Shown in pieces: positions 7,380-15,307 of a stretch of DNA of 64,000 nucleotides; within the stretch, counting starts at the first letter, position 1; the number at the start of each line of letters is the position of its first letter. Position numbers and translations under genes: made by a program. The DNA comes from Micavibrio sp. UBA7657 (GTDB lineage: Bacteria > Pseudomonadota > Alphaproteobacteria > Micavibrionales > Micavibrionaceae): contig DLHX01000001.1 in assembly GCA_002483465.1 (NCBI GenBank), forward strand, positions 62,238-126,237, read 5' to 3'. Under the pieces are notes generated by a model, which was not told the DNA's origin, ran no database searches, and saw only the letters and a list, made by a program, of their open reading frames with translations.

Positions 7380-8389
7380 CAAAAATCCTCTCGTCATTGC
7401 GAGGAGCGAATGCAAGCCTGTCCTCGCGAAAGCGGGGAAAGCAATCCATTCTTTTCTGGATTGCTTCGCTGACGCTCGCAATGACGGCTATCCCCGCCTC
7501 CGCCCAGGAATTAAGTTCCTCCAGCGATGAACCCGTGGAAATCACTGCCGACGGCTCGCTCGAATGGAACCGCAATGAAAAACTCTTCATCGCGCGCGAT
7601 AACGCGAAAGCCAAACAGGGTGAATCCTCCATCGCGGCGGCGAAACTCACCGCGCATTACCGCGATGGCCAGGGCGGCGGCATGGACATCCACCGCGTCG
7701 AAGCCGATTCAAATGTCGAGCTCAGCTCCAAAGATTCCACCGCTTACGGGCAGCGCGCCGATTACGATCTCGCCAAAGGCGTCGCCATCATGACCGGCGA
7801 TAATCTGAAAATGGTTTCGCCGAACCAGACCGTCACCGCCAAAGACCGTTTTGAATACTGGGTGACCGACGGCAAAATCAACGCCATCGGCAACGCCCGC
7901 GTCGACAAGAAAAACGCGAAAGGCGAAACCGACACACTCGAGGCCGATGTCATCTCCGCAATCCTGAAAGACAACGCGGCGGGCAAACGCGAACTTCATT
8001 CGTTAGAAGCCGACGGCAACGTCGTCATCACCACGCCCGCCGAAAAAGTCACCGGCAAACACGGCATCTATAACGCGCAGACCAACAAGGCCCTGCTCAC
8101 CGGCGGCGTCATTCTCCACCGCGGCCCCAACAAGCTCGAGGGCGAACGCGCCGAAGTCGACCTCAACACCAACACCAGCCAGCTTTTCGGCGGCGCCAAT
8201 ATGGCCAAAACCGGCGGCCAGGTGCGCGGCATCTTTTATCCCGGCACCGAAAAGAAAAACGGCGGCGCGCGCATGATCATTCCGCCCTCGCCGATGGACG
8301 TACCGATGCCGAACGCAGGCTCCGGAAAAGCACAGCCTACCGAGCCACCGCCTGAAACCGGTCAGCCGCGCCTGCTCACTGTGCAATAA
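7376..8389 (+). CDS. lptA: LPS periplasmic bridge protein LptA (OstA family)
   Basis: The 337-residue protein has an N-terminal signal peptide (core ILFWIASLTLAMT, cleavage near ASAQ) and OstA-like jellyroll repeats (VEITADGSLEWNRNEKLFIA; SLEADGNVVITTPAEKVTGK; GGVILHRGPNKLEGERAEV). It is nearly twice the length of E. coli LptA (185). The tail is Pro-rich. It should form the periplasmic bridge that carries LPS to the outer membrane. AAAGGAG precedes the ATG, which overlaps lptC. Residues about 6-37, including most of the hydrophobic signal core, are encoded by a dispersed palindromic repeat (7392-7486). Confidence 0.9.
   Translation: MTKILSSLRGANASLSSRKRGKQSILFWIASLTLAMTAIPASAQELSSSSDEPVEITADGSLEWNRNEKLFIARDNAKAKQGESSIAAAKLTAHYRDGQGGGMDIHRVEADSNVELSSKDSTAYGQRADYDLAKGVAIMTGDNLKMVSPNQTVTAKDRFEYWVTDGKINAIGNARVDKKNAKGETDTLEADVISAILKDNAAGKRELHSLEADGNVVITTPAEKVTGKHGIYNAQTNKALLTGGVILHRGPNKLEGERAEVDLNTNTSQLFGGANMAKTGGQVRGIFYPGTEKKNGGARMIIPPSPMDVPMPNAGSGKAQPTEPPPETGQPRLLTVQ
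7392..7486. repeat. Dispersed palindromic element, copy 2, inside lptA
   Basis: The left arm CGTCATTGCGAGGAGCGAA and right arm GGATTGCTTCGC...CTCGCAATGACG match the copies at 507-586 and 48246-48332. Here the element is read in frame as the N-terminus of LptA. Compared with the 48.2-kb copy, the right arm contains one extra base (GCTTCGCTGACGCTCGC against GCTTCGCTACGCTCGC), which sets the frame that reads FWIASLTLAMT. Confidence 0.88.
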
Positions 8390-8392
8390 CAT

Positions 8393-8977
8393 TTAGGGAA
8401 TTTGCGCTGCGGGTGCCTGCTCGCCAAGAATTTTTTCTTTAACGAAATTTTTTATTCTCGGGTCGAGCATCGCAACACCGCTGTCGCCGATCATACACAA
8501 CACTGCAAAAAGCATTTGTCCTGGATCCTTCTGCTGAACTCCCGCGATAAAATGAAGCGGACGCGAAGCAAGCTCCGGCAGGGCGCCGAAACCGGGCTTG
8601 TTGAATAAGAACATCAACCCGCCTAAAAATGTAGGCACCATGCTCCCCGCATGTGTCAGGAACTTGGGATCGCTCAAGTCGCCGTTCCACTGGCCCGCCG
8701 CCACGGTCGAAGATGCAAAAATCGTGCACAATCCTGCCAGCTGGAGATATCTCGGGTCATCTTTGACTTTCGGGTAGCAAAGCGAACTGCCGAAAAAAAG
8801 AAGCATGCCAATCGTATCGCAGATTGCGTCTTGCGACATGCGCCCTTCACTCAGGGCGGGAAGAACATTTTTTACGCCAAGAATGGCCGTCGCACCCAGG
8901 TAAGCCCTGCTCGCCCATACGCCGCTGCGATCGCAAAAATCGCGGGTAATGCTCTTCAATGTTTTAGCAACGCCCAT
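8393..8977 (-). CDS. Unknown membrane protein, 194 residues
   Basis: I do not recognise a family. Hydrophobic stretches lie near residues 55-65 (IGMLLFFGSSL), 80-95 (LAGLCTIFASSTVAAG), 110-125 (VPTFLGGLMFLF) and 155-170 (MLFAVLCMIGDSGVAML), suggesting a small inner-membrane protein with three to four weak helices. It starts 11 nt after the methyltransferase stop, so the two probably form an operon. No strong Shine-Dalgarno is visible. The gene ends 3 nt from the convergent lptA stop. Confidence 0.6.
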   Translation of the reverse strand: MGVAKTLKSITRDFCDRSGVWASRAYLGATAILGVKNVLPALSEGRMSQDAICDTIGMLLFFGSSLCYPKVKDDPRYLQLAGLCTIFASSTVAAGQWNGDLSDPKFLTHAGSMVPTFLGGLMFLFNKPGFGALPELASRPLHFIAGVQQKDPGQMLFAVLCMIGDSGVAMLDPRIKNFVKEKILGEQAPAAQIP

Positions 8978-8988
8978 GATGATCCGGA

Positions 8989-9738
8989 TTAAATATCCGC
9001 CTCTGGTTTTACAAAAACCAGCGCCACGTAAGCCGGGCTGTACCCTCTCTTGAAAGGCACTTTGATGTCCGGGATGTTCGTTTGGCCGGTGAGAACAAAA
9101 CCCGCTGCCTCCGCTGCACGTTGCAGCGTACTCAGCGACCAGTAATAATCGTCAACCGTCAGGAATGGTTCTTCAGCGTCGACTGAATACAGCTTTGTTT
9201 TAATTTTTTCACCGTCACGCTCCGCTCCGTACGGGAAGCGGCATTGATAAGTCGAATGCAGCTCGGTCAGCGTCAGGGGATGATTGCCGGTTGAAATAAA
9301 ACGTCCGCCGGGCGCAAGCAGGTTGAAATTCGCGCGGAAATAATCTTCGCGCAGGCTCTTTTCCGTTTCGAAGGCTTGCGCGACATGCGTTGCCAGCACG
9401 AGATCGTTATTTTTCGGCAGCGCGTTGTAATCGCTTGTAATCAGTATGCCGCGGTCCCCGAAATTTTTGCGGGCCTCATCGAGACTCTTCTCGGAAATGT
9501 CATACAAGGCGGGACGCAGAAAATAGCCGGTTTGACGCTCGATCTGCTCAACGGCCATCATCGCCATAACGCCGTCCTTCGCGCCAAAATCCACGGATGT
9601 TGGCCTATCATTTTTGACGGCATACAGGGCAAAAAGATTCGCAATCTCTAATGCAAGATGCTCCTTTTCCCCTTTAACCACGCTGGCCCATTGCCCGGCA
9701 TTGCCATCATATTGGCGGATCTGGTCTTCAGTGCTCAT
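8989..9738 (-). CDS. Class I SAM-dependent methyltransferase-like protein
   Basis: The 249-residue protein has the order of a class I methyltransferase. A motif I-like strand is SVDFGAKDGVMAMM (GAKDG in place of GxGxG), motif II-like is LYDISEKSLDEARKNFGDRG, motif IV-like is NDLVLATHVAQAF, and post-IV is NLLAPGGRFISTGNHPLT. The substrate is unknown. AAAAGGAG lies about 10 nt before ATG 9738. It is first in a two-gene minus-strand unit with the membrane protein at 8393-8977. The imperfect glycine motif leaves room for a non-enzymatic role. Confidence 0.65.
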   Translation of the reverse strand: MSTEDQIRQYDGNAGQWASVVKGEKEHLALEIANLFALYAVKNDRPTSVDFGAKDGVMAMMAVEQIERQTGYFLRPALYDISEKSLDEARKNFGDRGILITSDYNALPKNNDLVLATHVAQAFETEKSLREDYFRANFNLLAPGGRFISTGNHPLTLTELHSTYQCRFPYGAERDGEKIKTKLYSVDAEEPFLTVDDYYWSLSTLQRAAEAAGFVLTGQTNIPDIKVPFKRGYSPAYVALVFVKPEADI

Positions 9739-9828
9739 CTGGCAAAACTCCTTTTACATATTTGAAACAGATATTTACGAAAATATCGGCCCGGCTGTCA
9801 ACTAAACTCCTTCATAAACCCATAGCGG

Positions 9829-9857
9829 GTGACAAAACCCAATAAAACCTATATAAA
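9829..9857 (+). promoter_or_regulatory. Promoter for the lptB-rpoN block
   Basis: GTGACA (9829-9834, five of six) and TATAAA (9852-9857, five of six) are spaced by exactly 17 nt. The expected transcription start is 9863-9865. That coincides with the ATG of a 12-codon ORF at 9863, so the mRNA would be leaderless. Confidence 0.65.
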
Positions 9858-9862
9858 AGCCC

Positions 9863-9901
9863 ATGGAATTCTTCTCTGAATGGCTGATGGCAGCCCTATG
9901 A
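9863..9901 (+). CDS. Possible leaderless 12-residue upstream ORF coupled to lptB
   Basis: The reading is MEFFSEWLMAAL, then TGA. The ATG lies 5 nt after a good -10 box, where transcription should begin. The stop overlaps the lptB ATG at 9898 as ATGA, so ribosomes ending here could restart on lptB, which has no clear Shine-Dalgarno of its own. The peptide has no recognisable function. This is inferred from position and promoter quality, not from homology. Confidence 0.4.
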   Translation: MEFFSEWLMAAL

Positions 9902-10665
9902 CCGAAATGAAAATCAACCCGCACCCGCGCATCAGGGAAGTGCCCCGCGGCCTCACCGCCGAGCATCTCTCCAAGAGCTATAAAAAGCGCCCCGTGCTGC
10001 GCAACGTCAGCTTCTCGATCCAGCGCGGCGAAGCCGTCGCCCTGCTCGGCCCCAACGGCGCGGGTAAAACCACCTGCTTCTACATCATCACCGGCCTCAT
10101 CAGCCCCGACGGCGGCTATATCCAGCTCGACGGCCAGGACATCACAAGCCTCCCCATGTACCGCCGCTCGCGCCTCGGCATCGGATATCTCCCTCAGGAA
10201 GCCTCGATCTTCCGCGACCTCACGGTCGAACAAAATCTTCTCGCCGTCATCGAGGCGCAATCACTCCAGCCCGACGACCAGGCCATGCTGCTCGAGGATT
10301 TACTCCGCGAATTCGGCATCGAACATCTTCGCCGCACACCAGCCCTCGCACTCTCAGGCGGTGAACGCCGCCGCGTTGAAATCGCCCGCGCCCTCGCCGC
10401 GCGTCCTGAATTCATGCTGCTCGATGAACCGCTCGCCGGAATCGACCCCATCGCCGTCGGCGACATCCGCAAACTCATCACCTATCTGAAACAGCGCGGC
10501 ATCGGCGTGCTCATCACCGATCACAATGTGCGCGACTGTCTCGGCATCGTCGACCGCGCCTACATCCTTCATGATGGCCGCGTCCTGATGGAAGGCAGCC
10601 CTGAGGAAATCGTCGCCAACGAAGACGTCCGCCGCGTTTATCTCGGCGAAAATTTCAAGATTTAA
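9898..10665 (+). CDS. lptB: LPS export ABC transporter ATPase LptB
   Basis: This is the cytoplasmic ATPase of the LptBFG complex that extracts LPS from the inner membrane. It shows Walker A LLGPNGAGKTT, Q-loop QEASIF, signature ALSGGERRRVEIA, Walker B MLLDEPLAGIDP and H-loop ITDHNVRD. Length (255 from ATG 9898) fits the family. An in-frame ATG at 9880 is possible, but 9898 is preferred because it overlaps the stop of a tiny upstream ORF. rpoN follows after 27 nt, the order found across proteobacteria. lptF and lptG are not in this window. Confidence 0.94.
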   Translation: MTEMKINPHPRIREVPRGLTAEHLSKSYKKRPVLRNVSFSIQRGEAVALLGPNGAGKTTCFYIITGLISPDGGYIQLDGQDITSLPMYRRSRLGIGYLPQEASIFRDLTVEQNLLAVIEAQSLQPDDQAMLLEDLLREFGIEHLRRTPALALSGGERRRVEIARALAARPEFMLLDEPLAGIDPIAVGDIRKLITYLKQRGIGVLITDHNVRDCLGIVDRAYILHDGRVLMEGSPEEIVANEDVRRVYLGENFKI

Positions 10666-10681
10666 TTTATTTCTGCCGTGT

Positions 10682-10687
10682 TATAAT
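10682..10687 (+). promoter_or_regulatory. -10 box immediately upstream of rpoN
   Basis: A perfect TATAAT ends 5 nt before the rpoN ATG (10693). Transcription from it would start at or next to the start codon, giving a leaderless mRNA. The -35 region (AT-rich, near 10659) is weak, and no Shine-Dalgarno precedes the ATG. Confidence 0.5.
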
Positions 10688-10692
10688 GCGGC

Positions 10693-12156
10693 ATGAGCAG
10701 TCCTCCTCCCAAAATGGGCCAGCGTTTAGATTTCCGCCAGTCCCAGCAGCTCGTCATGACCCCCCAGCTCCAGCAGGCGATCAAGCTGCTGCAGCTGAAC
10801 AATATCGAGCTCGCCGAATTCATCGAGGAGGAACTCGCGCAAAATCCCCTGCTTGAAAAAGCCGAAGCCGACCCCACCGAGTCCGCCGATCACGAGAAAA
10901 AAGAAGAAATCGACAACATCCAGGAAGAGTTCGACGGCGCGATGCAACGCGATTCAGGCGAAAACGAAGCACCCGATTTCGATGCCGGCTCCTCCATGGC
11001 CACCGTCGGCGCAGGCGGCAATTCCAGTTTCGATGAAATGGATGAAGGCTTCGAAAGCCGGATGAGCACGGAAAAAACCCTGCGCGAACATTTGACCGAG
11101 CAACTTTATATCACCTTCGAAGACAACCGCGACCGCGTGCTCGGCGCGCTGTTGATCGATCAGTTGGATGAAGCCGGGTATCTCCGCACCGACCCGAAAC
11201 CGCTGGCCGAGCAGCTCGGCGCGCCGTTCGAGCGCGTTGAAAAACTCCTCGCCAAAATGAAAACATTCGATCCGTGCGGTGTTTTCGCCGCTGATCTTTC
11301 CGAATGCCTCGCACTGCAACTCGCCGAGAAAAACGCGCTCGACGCGCCGATGAAAAAACTTCTCGAAAATTTAAATCTTCTCGCCGCGCATGAAATGAAA
11401 AAACTCGGCGAAGCCTGCGGCGTCAATGAAACCTACCTGAAAGACATGATCGCAGAAATCAAGCGTCTCAATCCCCGCCCCGCCGGTGAATTCGACCATC
11501 TCGTTGTGCAGACCGCCATTCCCGACGTTCTCATGAAACGCCTGCCGAAAAATGTCGGCGGCGGCTGGCGGGTCGAGCTCAATTCCGAAACTCTTCCCAA
11601 GGTTCTCGTCAACCAGACCTACTACACGGAAGTATCAAAAAGCGCGACGCAGAAAAAGGACAAGGAATATCTTTCCGAACAGCTGAGCTCCGCCAACTGG
11701 CTTGTCCGCGCCCTCGACCAGCGCGCGCAAACTATTCTGAAAGTCGGCGCTGAAATCGTGGAACAGCAGGATGCTTTCTTCAATTACGGAATCGAATTTC
11801 TGAGACCGCTGACGCGGAAAGAGATAGCTGAAGTCATAGGTATGCACGAAAGCACCGTCTCCCGGGTTACCACCAACAAATTTATCGGCACGCCGCGCGG
11901 CATTTTCGAGCTGCGATTCTTCTTCTCCACCGCGCTTGAGGGCGAAGACGGCACCTCCCATTCCTCTGAATCCGTAAAAGCCCGCATCAGGACGATGATC
12001 GACGCCGAAGACCCGAAAAAAATACTCTCCGACGATAAAATCGTGGAAATGCTGAAGGCCGACGGTATCGAGCTCGCCCGCCGCACCGTCGCCAAATACC
12101 GCGAGGGCCTTAACATCCCCTCCTCCGTCCTGCGCCGCCGCCAGAAAAAATCTTAA
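10693..12156 (+). CDS. rpoN: RNA polymerase sigma-54 factor
   Basis: At 487 residues this has all three RpoN parts. Region I is glutamine/leucine-rich (QQLVMTPQLQQAIKLLQLNN, EEELAQNPLLE), region II is acidic (about 55-115), and region III binds core enzyme and DNA. The helix-turn-helix is RKEIAEVIGMHESTVSRVT and the RpoN box is ARRTVAKYRE. It directs enhancer-dependent promoters recognised at -24/-12. The hpf and ptsN genes downstream are usual partners. Its own start lacks a ribosome site and appears leaderless. Confidence 0.97.
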   Translation: MSSPPPKMGQRLDFRQSQQLVMTPQLQQAIKLLQLNNIELAEFIEEELAQNPLLEKAEADPTESADHEKKEEIDNIQEEFDGAMQRDSGENEAPDFDAGSSMATVGAGGNSSFDEMDEGFESRMSTEKTLREHLTEQLYITFEDNRDRVLGALLIDQLDEAGYLRTDPKPLAEQLGAPFERVEKLLAKMKTFDPCGVFAADLSECLALQLAEKNALDAPMKKLLENLNLLAAHEMKKLGEACGVNETYLKDMIAEIKRLNPRPAGEFDHLVVQTAIPDVLMKRLPKNVGGGWRVELNSETLPKVLVNQTYYTEVSKSATQKKDKEYLSEQLSSANWLVRALDQRAQTILKVGAEIVEQQDAFFNYGIEFLRPLTRKEIAEVIGMHESTVSRVTTNKFIGTPRGIFELRFFFSTALEGEDGTSHSSESVKARIRTMIDAEDPKKILSDDKIVEMLKADGIELARRTVAKYREGLNIPSSVLRRRQKKS

Positions 12157-12224
12157 GAAAAGTCATAAAATTGCGCGAAATAAATCTTTGAAATCTATGG
12201 TTATCCGGCTCGGGCAATTTATGT

Positions 12225-12230
12225 TATAAT
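12225..12230 (+). promoter_or_regulatory. -10 box of hpf
   Basis: A perfect TATAAT lies 40 nt before the hpf ATG. The -35 region near 12201 (TTATCC, 18-nt spacing) is weak. No sigma-54 GG-N10-GC pair was found here. The leader carries AGGA ahead of the ATG, so this gene has a normal ribosome site, unlike rpoN. Confidence 0.5.
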
Positions 12231-12270
12231 AGTACTTATACCCATCAATTAAGAACAGGATGAGAACGAT

Positions 12271-12870
12271 ATGGAACTGTCAGTTCATGGAAAACAGATA
12301 GATGTCGGTGATTCACTACGCGGTCATGTAAAGGAGAAGATCGAAGACTTAAGCGAAAAATATTTCAACCACACAACATTTGCGAATATCACATTTTCAA
12401 AAGAAGGCCACGGCCACCCGCGCACCCGCGCTCACATTTCCCTCAAACTCGGAAAAAATATCATGGTCGTCGCCGACGCTGTCGAGGCCGACCCATATGT
12501 CGCGTTTGATTCCGCCGCCGAAAAAGCAGGCAAGCAGCTCCGCCGTTACAAGCGCAAATTGCGCGACCATCACGAGCGAACCGAACAAACGCCCGAGGCG
12601 GAAATCACCAAGGCGCGCGATTACGTTCTCGCCACCGACGGCCACGACAAGGAACTTCCGCCCGAGGAAGGCCCCGCCGTCATCGCGGAAATGACCACCA
12701 ACATCGAAACGCTCACCGTTTCCGAAGCCGTCATGCGGCTCGAGCTTGCCGACCTTTCGGCGCTCATGTTCCGCAACGCCAGCCATAACGGCCTCAACAT
12801 GGTCTTCCGCCGTCCCGACGGCAATGTCGGCTGGGTCGATCCCGACAACAAGGCCAAAAAAATAAAATAA
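12271..12870 (+). CDS. hpf: Long ribosome hibernation promoting factor
   Basis: The 199-residue protein has the N-terminal S30AE/YfiA domain (about 1-105; MELSVHGKQIDVGDSLRGHV) that binds the decoding centre. A linker and the ~55-residue C-terminal dimerisation domain follow (ETLTVSEAVMRLELADLSAL, FRNASHNGLNMVFRRPDG). That is the long form, which drives 100S ribosome dimers in resting cells. Its place between rpoN and ptsN is the conserved arrangement. A strong terminator (12911-12945) separates it from ptsN. Confidence 0.95.
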   Translation: MELSVHGKQIDVGDSLRGHVKEKIEDLSEKYFNHTTFANITFSKEGHGHPRTRAHISLKLGKNIMVVADAVEADPYVAFDSAAEKAGKQLRRYKRKLRDHHERTEQTPEAEITKARDYVLATDGHDKELPPEEGPAVIAEMTTNIETLTVSEAVMRLELADLSALMFRNASHNGLNMVFRRPDGNVGWVDPDNKAKKIK

Positions 12871-12910
12871 CGAAATAAAATAACGCTTATTTTATAGCGA
12901 CTAATTAATA

Positions 12911-12945
12911 AAAAACCCGCGGGCGCTCCTTACTCGCGGGTTTTT
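12911..12945 (+). terminator. Rho-independent terminator after hpf
   Basis: The stem AAAAACCCGCG / CGCGGGTTTTT closes a 13-nt loop and is followed by a T-rich tract. It is placed 40 nt after the hpf stop. Confidence 0.9.
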
Positions 12946-13066
12946 GTTTGCGCAATCCGGTTCCTTCCACATCGCAAAAAAAATAAAATTTTTTTTGCTG
13001 GCGTTTTTTCGTCGATATCTATTAGTTATCCATCTGTGTGCCAAATGGATTTATAAGAGGGTCATA

Positions 13067-13537
13067 ATGTCCTCCGCAAATGATGATATCGAAGTAAACG
13101 TAATCCTGCCCGACCTGAAAGCCGGCAGCGACAAACAGGTTCTGCAGCTTGTCGCAGCCGAAGCATCGCTCCATGTAAACGCTGACGCGGAATTTCTTTA
13201 TGACGGCCTCGTGCACAAGGAAGCGCACACACCTTCCGGCATCGGCGGCGGCGTCGCTATTTTACATCTTCAGACACCGCGCCTGACCAAACCGTTCATG
13301 ATGCTCGCGCGCCTGCACGAGCGCATTGAATTCCACGCCGTCGATAACGAACATGTCGACCTGGTGGTTCTGTTGCTCTCGCCGGAAAAAGACGGGCCGC
13401 TGCATCTCTGCCGCCTCGCGCATGTCTCGCGCATCTTCAGAAGCGAGCGCCTCTGCGCCGAACTGCGCAGCGCGCGTGACGAAGACGGCATCCGCGCATT
13501 GCTGATGATGCCCGAAGAATGGCAGATCGCCGCTTAA
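13067..13537 (+). CDS. ptsN: Nitrogen-PTS EIIA component PtsN
   Basis: This is a 156-residue EIIA(Ntr). The start at 13067 is chosen because AAGAGG lies 7-12 nt upstream; the open frame extends back to 12944 only through non-coding AT-rich sequence. The phospho-acceptor histidine is His67 in GIGGGVAILHLQTPRL, and the PTS_EIIA_2 core continues IEFHAVDNEHVDLVVLLLSP. It normally receives phosphate from NPr/HPr and adjusts K+ transport and other targets. No ptsP, ptsO or ptsH gene is in the window. The motif around the histidine is ILH rather than the common IPH. Confidence 0.88.
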   Translation: MSSANDDIEVNVILPDLKAGSDKQVLQLVAAEASLHVNADAEFLYDGLVHKEAHTPSGIGGGVAILHLQTPRLTKPFMMLARLHERIEFHAVDNEHVDLVVLLLSPEKDGPLHLCRLAHVSRIFRSERLCAELRSARDEDGIRALLMMPEEWQIAA

Positions 13538-13546
13538 TTTAAATTT

Positions 13547-13780
13547 TTAATGAACTGTAACGGGCTCGAGATCGTTGTGACGAACCGCAATGATCGCCGT
13601 GTCATGCGTATCCATCACCGAGAGCGGCGTGCCGTCAGCCGCGTGAATCGCATAAGCCGTCCGGTTTTGAATCAGCACAGGCCGGATATAGGCCAGCTGC
13701 TGAACGCCGAAATTGCGGAAATCCTGGGACGACAGCCCTTTGAAGAAGGCAATGGAATTCATATCTTTGTTATTAATCAT
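13547..13780 (-). CDS. DUF1150 family protein
   Basis: This 77-residue protein matches the alphaproteobacterial DUF1150 pattern: FGVQQLAYIRPV, then YAIHAADGTPLSVMDTHDTA and a closing AVRHNDLEPVTVH. Its function is unknown; elsewhere it often neighbours small heat-shock genes, which are not seen here. GAGGGGTG precedes ATG 13780. It is convergent with ptsN (9-nt gap). Confidence 0.85.
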   Translation of the reverse strand: MINNKDMNSIAFFKGLSSQDFRNFGVQQLAYIRPVLIQNRTAYAIHAADGTPLSVMDTHDTAIIAVRHNDLEPVTVH

Positions 13781-13903
13781 GCTTCACCCCTCGATCCTTT
13801 CAGTATACCACGCATAGTAACCCTGTTTCATTAATTTTGTTCTTTTTGCATGGTTTTCAATAGCCGCCGGGATTTGATTTAAGCTATTGATACTATGGTA
13901 TTT

Positions 13904-14089
13904 TTAAGCGCGCCCTTTCGTGAACAGCCGGTCGCAATAACCACATTCCACTTCATCCGTACCATCGAACGTGTACCAGACTTTCGGGTGGCCAAGCGCG
14001 CCGCCGCCGCCATCGCAACTCACCTGGTCAGCATCTTCATCCACCGTGATGATTTCGGGTCTGGGAGCCTTCGGGCCGGGAATCGGCAT
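13904..14089 (-). CDS. Small zf-CHCC zinc-finger protein
   Basis: This 61-residue protein shows the NDUFS6-type zinc site: VSCDGGGGALGHPKVWY followed by VECGYCDRLF, giving the C-H-C-C ligands. Such proteins are near-universal in alphaproteobacteria and mitochondria, where the relative is an accessory subunit of complex I. AAAAGGA lies about 10 nt before the ATG. The 123 bp between it and the DUF1150 gene downstream hold no other gene. Confidence 0.85.
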   Translation of the reverse strand: MPIPGPKAPRPEIITVDEDADQVSCDGGGGALGHPKVWYTFDGTDEVECGYCDRLFTKGRA

Positions 14090-14150
14090 ATTTCATAATC
14101 CTTTTACGGTTTGATAAATCGATCCCTATAAAATAACAGCGGAAGGACAC

Positions 14151-14558
14151 ATGCCAATAGAAAAGAATATACATTTCACTGAAAACCCTCTCGCCGCCGA
14201 CGAAACCGGCCGGTACCTGTCCGTGCATGTCCGCGTGCCGGAAATCGTCAAAAGCTGGCGCGGCTCGCTCTTCAGCTTCGAATGGCTCCGCCCCGACGGC
14301 AAAATCAAATCCGCCGCTGAACTTAACCCCGCCGAGCGTGAAAAACGCCAGGCCGTCGAACAATTGATTCAAGCCGGCGCCGCTATCCCCATGCCCATCC
14401 TCGGCATCGGCATGATGGACAATGTTGAAATCGGCGTTGGCCGGGCCGAACTCCTGACCCTCGCCGCCGCCGGAATCGAAACCATGCCGGTCCATATTCC
14501 CAAATCCAGCGAAAGCGATTTCAAACCTTTCCGGGCTGATGTAAAATCCCCTGCATGA
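14151..14558 (+). CDS. Unknown soluble protein, 135 residues
   Basis: I do not recognise this family. GGAAGGA precedes ATG 14151. The N-terminal half (YLSVHVRVPEIVKSWRGSLF, FEWLRPDGKIKSAAEL) looks globular. The centre has a helix (PAEREKRQAVEQLIQAGA), and the tail is IPMPILGIGMMDNVEIGVGR. There is no signal peptide. Its end overlaps the next gene by ATGA, so the two are translated together. Confidence 0.65.
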   Translation: MPIEKNIHFTENPLAADETGRYLSVHVRVPEIVKSWRGSLFSFEWLRPDGKIKSAAELNPAEREKRQAVEQLIQAGAAIPMPILGIGMMDNVEIGVGRAELLTLAAAGIETMPVHIPKSSESDFKPFRADVKSPA

Positions 14559-15307
14559 GAACCCACACCGCCGAACGCGGTAACGTCCTGTTTTATATCC
14601 TGATCGCCGTCGCGCTTCTCGCGGCGCTGATCTTCGCTGTCGCCCAGAGCGGGCGCGGCAACATCCAGCAGGTCAGCGAGGAAAAAGCGCGGCTTTTCGC
14701 CACGGAAATCATCCAGAACACCGGCACCATGGCCAACGGCGTGGCGCAATTACGTTTACGCGGCGTGCGCGACACCGAAATCGATTTCGACAACCCGGTC
14801 GTTTCCTATCCCAACGCCAATTGCACCGACAATACGTGCAAACTGTTTCACCCCGGTGGCGCGGGCCTGACCTACAGCACACCCGACATGCAATGGCTCG
14901 ACGAGACCGCAGCCGCCGCCACCAGCTTCGGAACTGTCGGCGGACTAATCGGTCAATGGTATTTCCCTTACAACACATGCGTCTGGCAAGTCGGCACCGG
15001 CGGCGACAATTGCCACGCCGACACCGGCGATGTTACGGAACTCATGGTCTGGCTGCCCTGGGTCAGGCGCGAAGTCTGCATCCAGATCAACGAACTGCTC
15101 GGCGTGCCCAATCCGAGTAACGAACCACCTGCTATAGGCGGCACCATGATCAACACCACGGCCCCCAAATTCGCAGGCACCTACCCGACGGGCGTCCATG
15201 TTCACGTCCAGATGCCAACAGTAACGGCGGCCTGCGTTTACCACAGCTCCGCGCCGGCTGCGCCCGGCCTCGGTTATTTCTATTACAAGGTTTTGATTGT
15301 GCGCTAG
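14555..15307 (+). CDS. Pseudopilin-like exported protein
   Basis: The 250-residue protein starts with a short charged stretch and a single membrane helix (about 10-28, VLFYILIAVALLAALIFAVA) preceded by ERGN. A helix follows (VSEEKARLFATEIIQNTGTM), then a Cys-containing exposed domain: NCTDNTCKLF, NTCVW, DNCHAD, REVCIQ, AACVYH. The layout resembles type II/IV pseudopilins or TadE/G-like proteins, but there is no canonical prepilin peptidase site. It should be anchored in the inner membrane with the C-terminus outside and disulfides possible. It is coupled to the gene at 14151 and overlaps cysS by 4 nt tail-to-tail. Confidence 0.6.
   Translation: MRTHTAERGNVLFYILIAVALLAALIFAVAQSGRGNIQQVSEEKARLFATEIIQNTGTMANGVAQLRLRGVRDTEIDFDNPVVSYPNANCTDNTCKLFHPGGAGLTYSTPDMQWLDETAAAATSFGTVGGLIGQWYFPYNTCVWQVGTGGDNCHADTGDVTELMVWLPWVRREVCIQINELLGVPNPSNEPPAIGGTMINTTAPKFAGTYPTGVHVHVQMPTVTAACVYHSSAPAAPGLGYFYYKVLIVR

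Noticed and set aside
12157..12270. Sigma-54 promoter for hpf
   Set aside because: I looked for GG-N10-GC because rpoN is adjacent and found none; a standard TATAAT is present instead.
12944..13066. N-terminal extension of PtsN
   Set aside because: It begins inside the hpf terminator and gives no homologous sequence; AAGAGG before ATG 13067 marks the real start.
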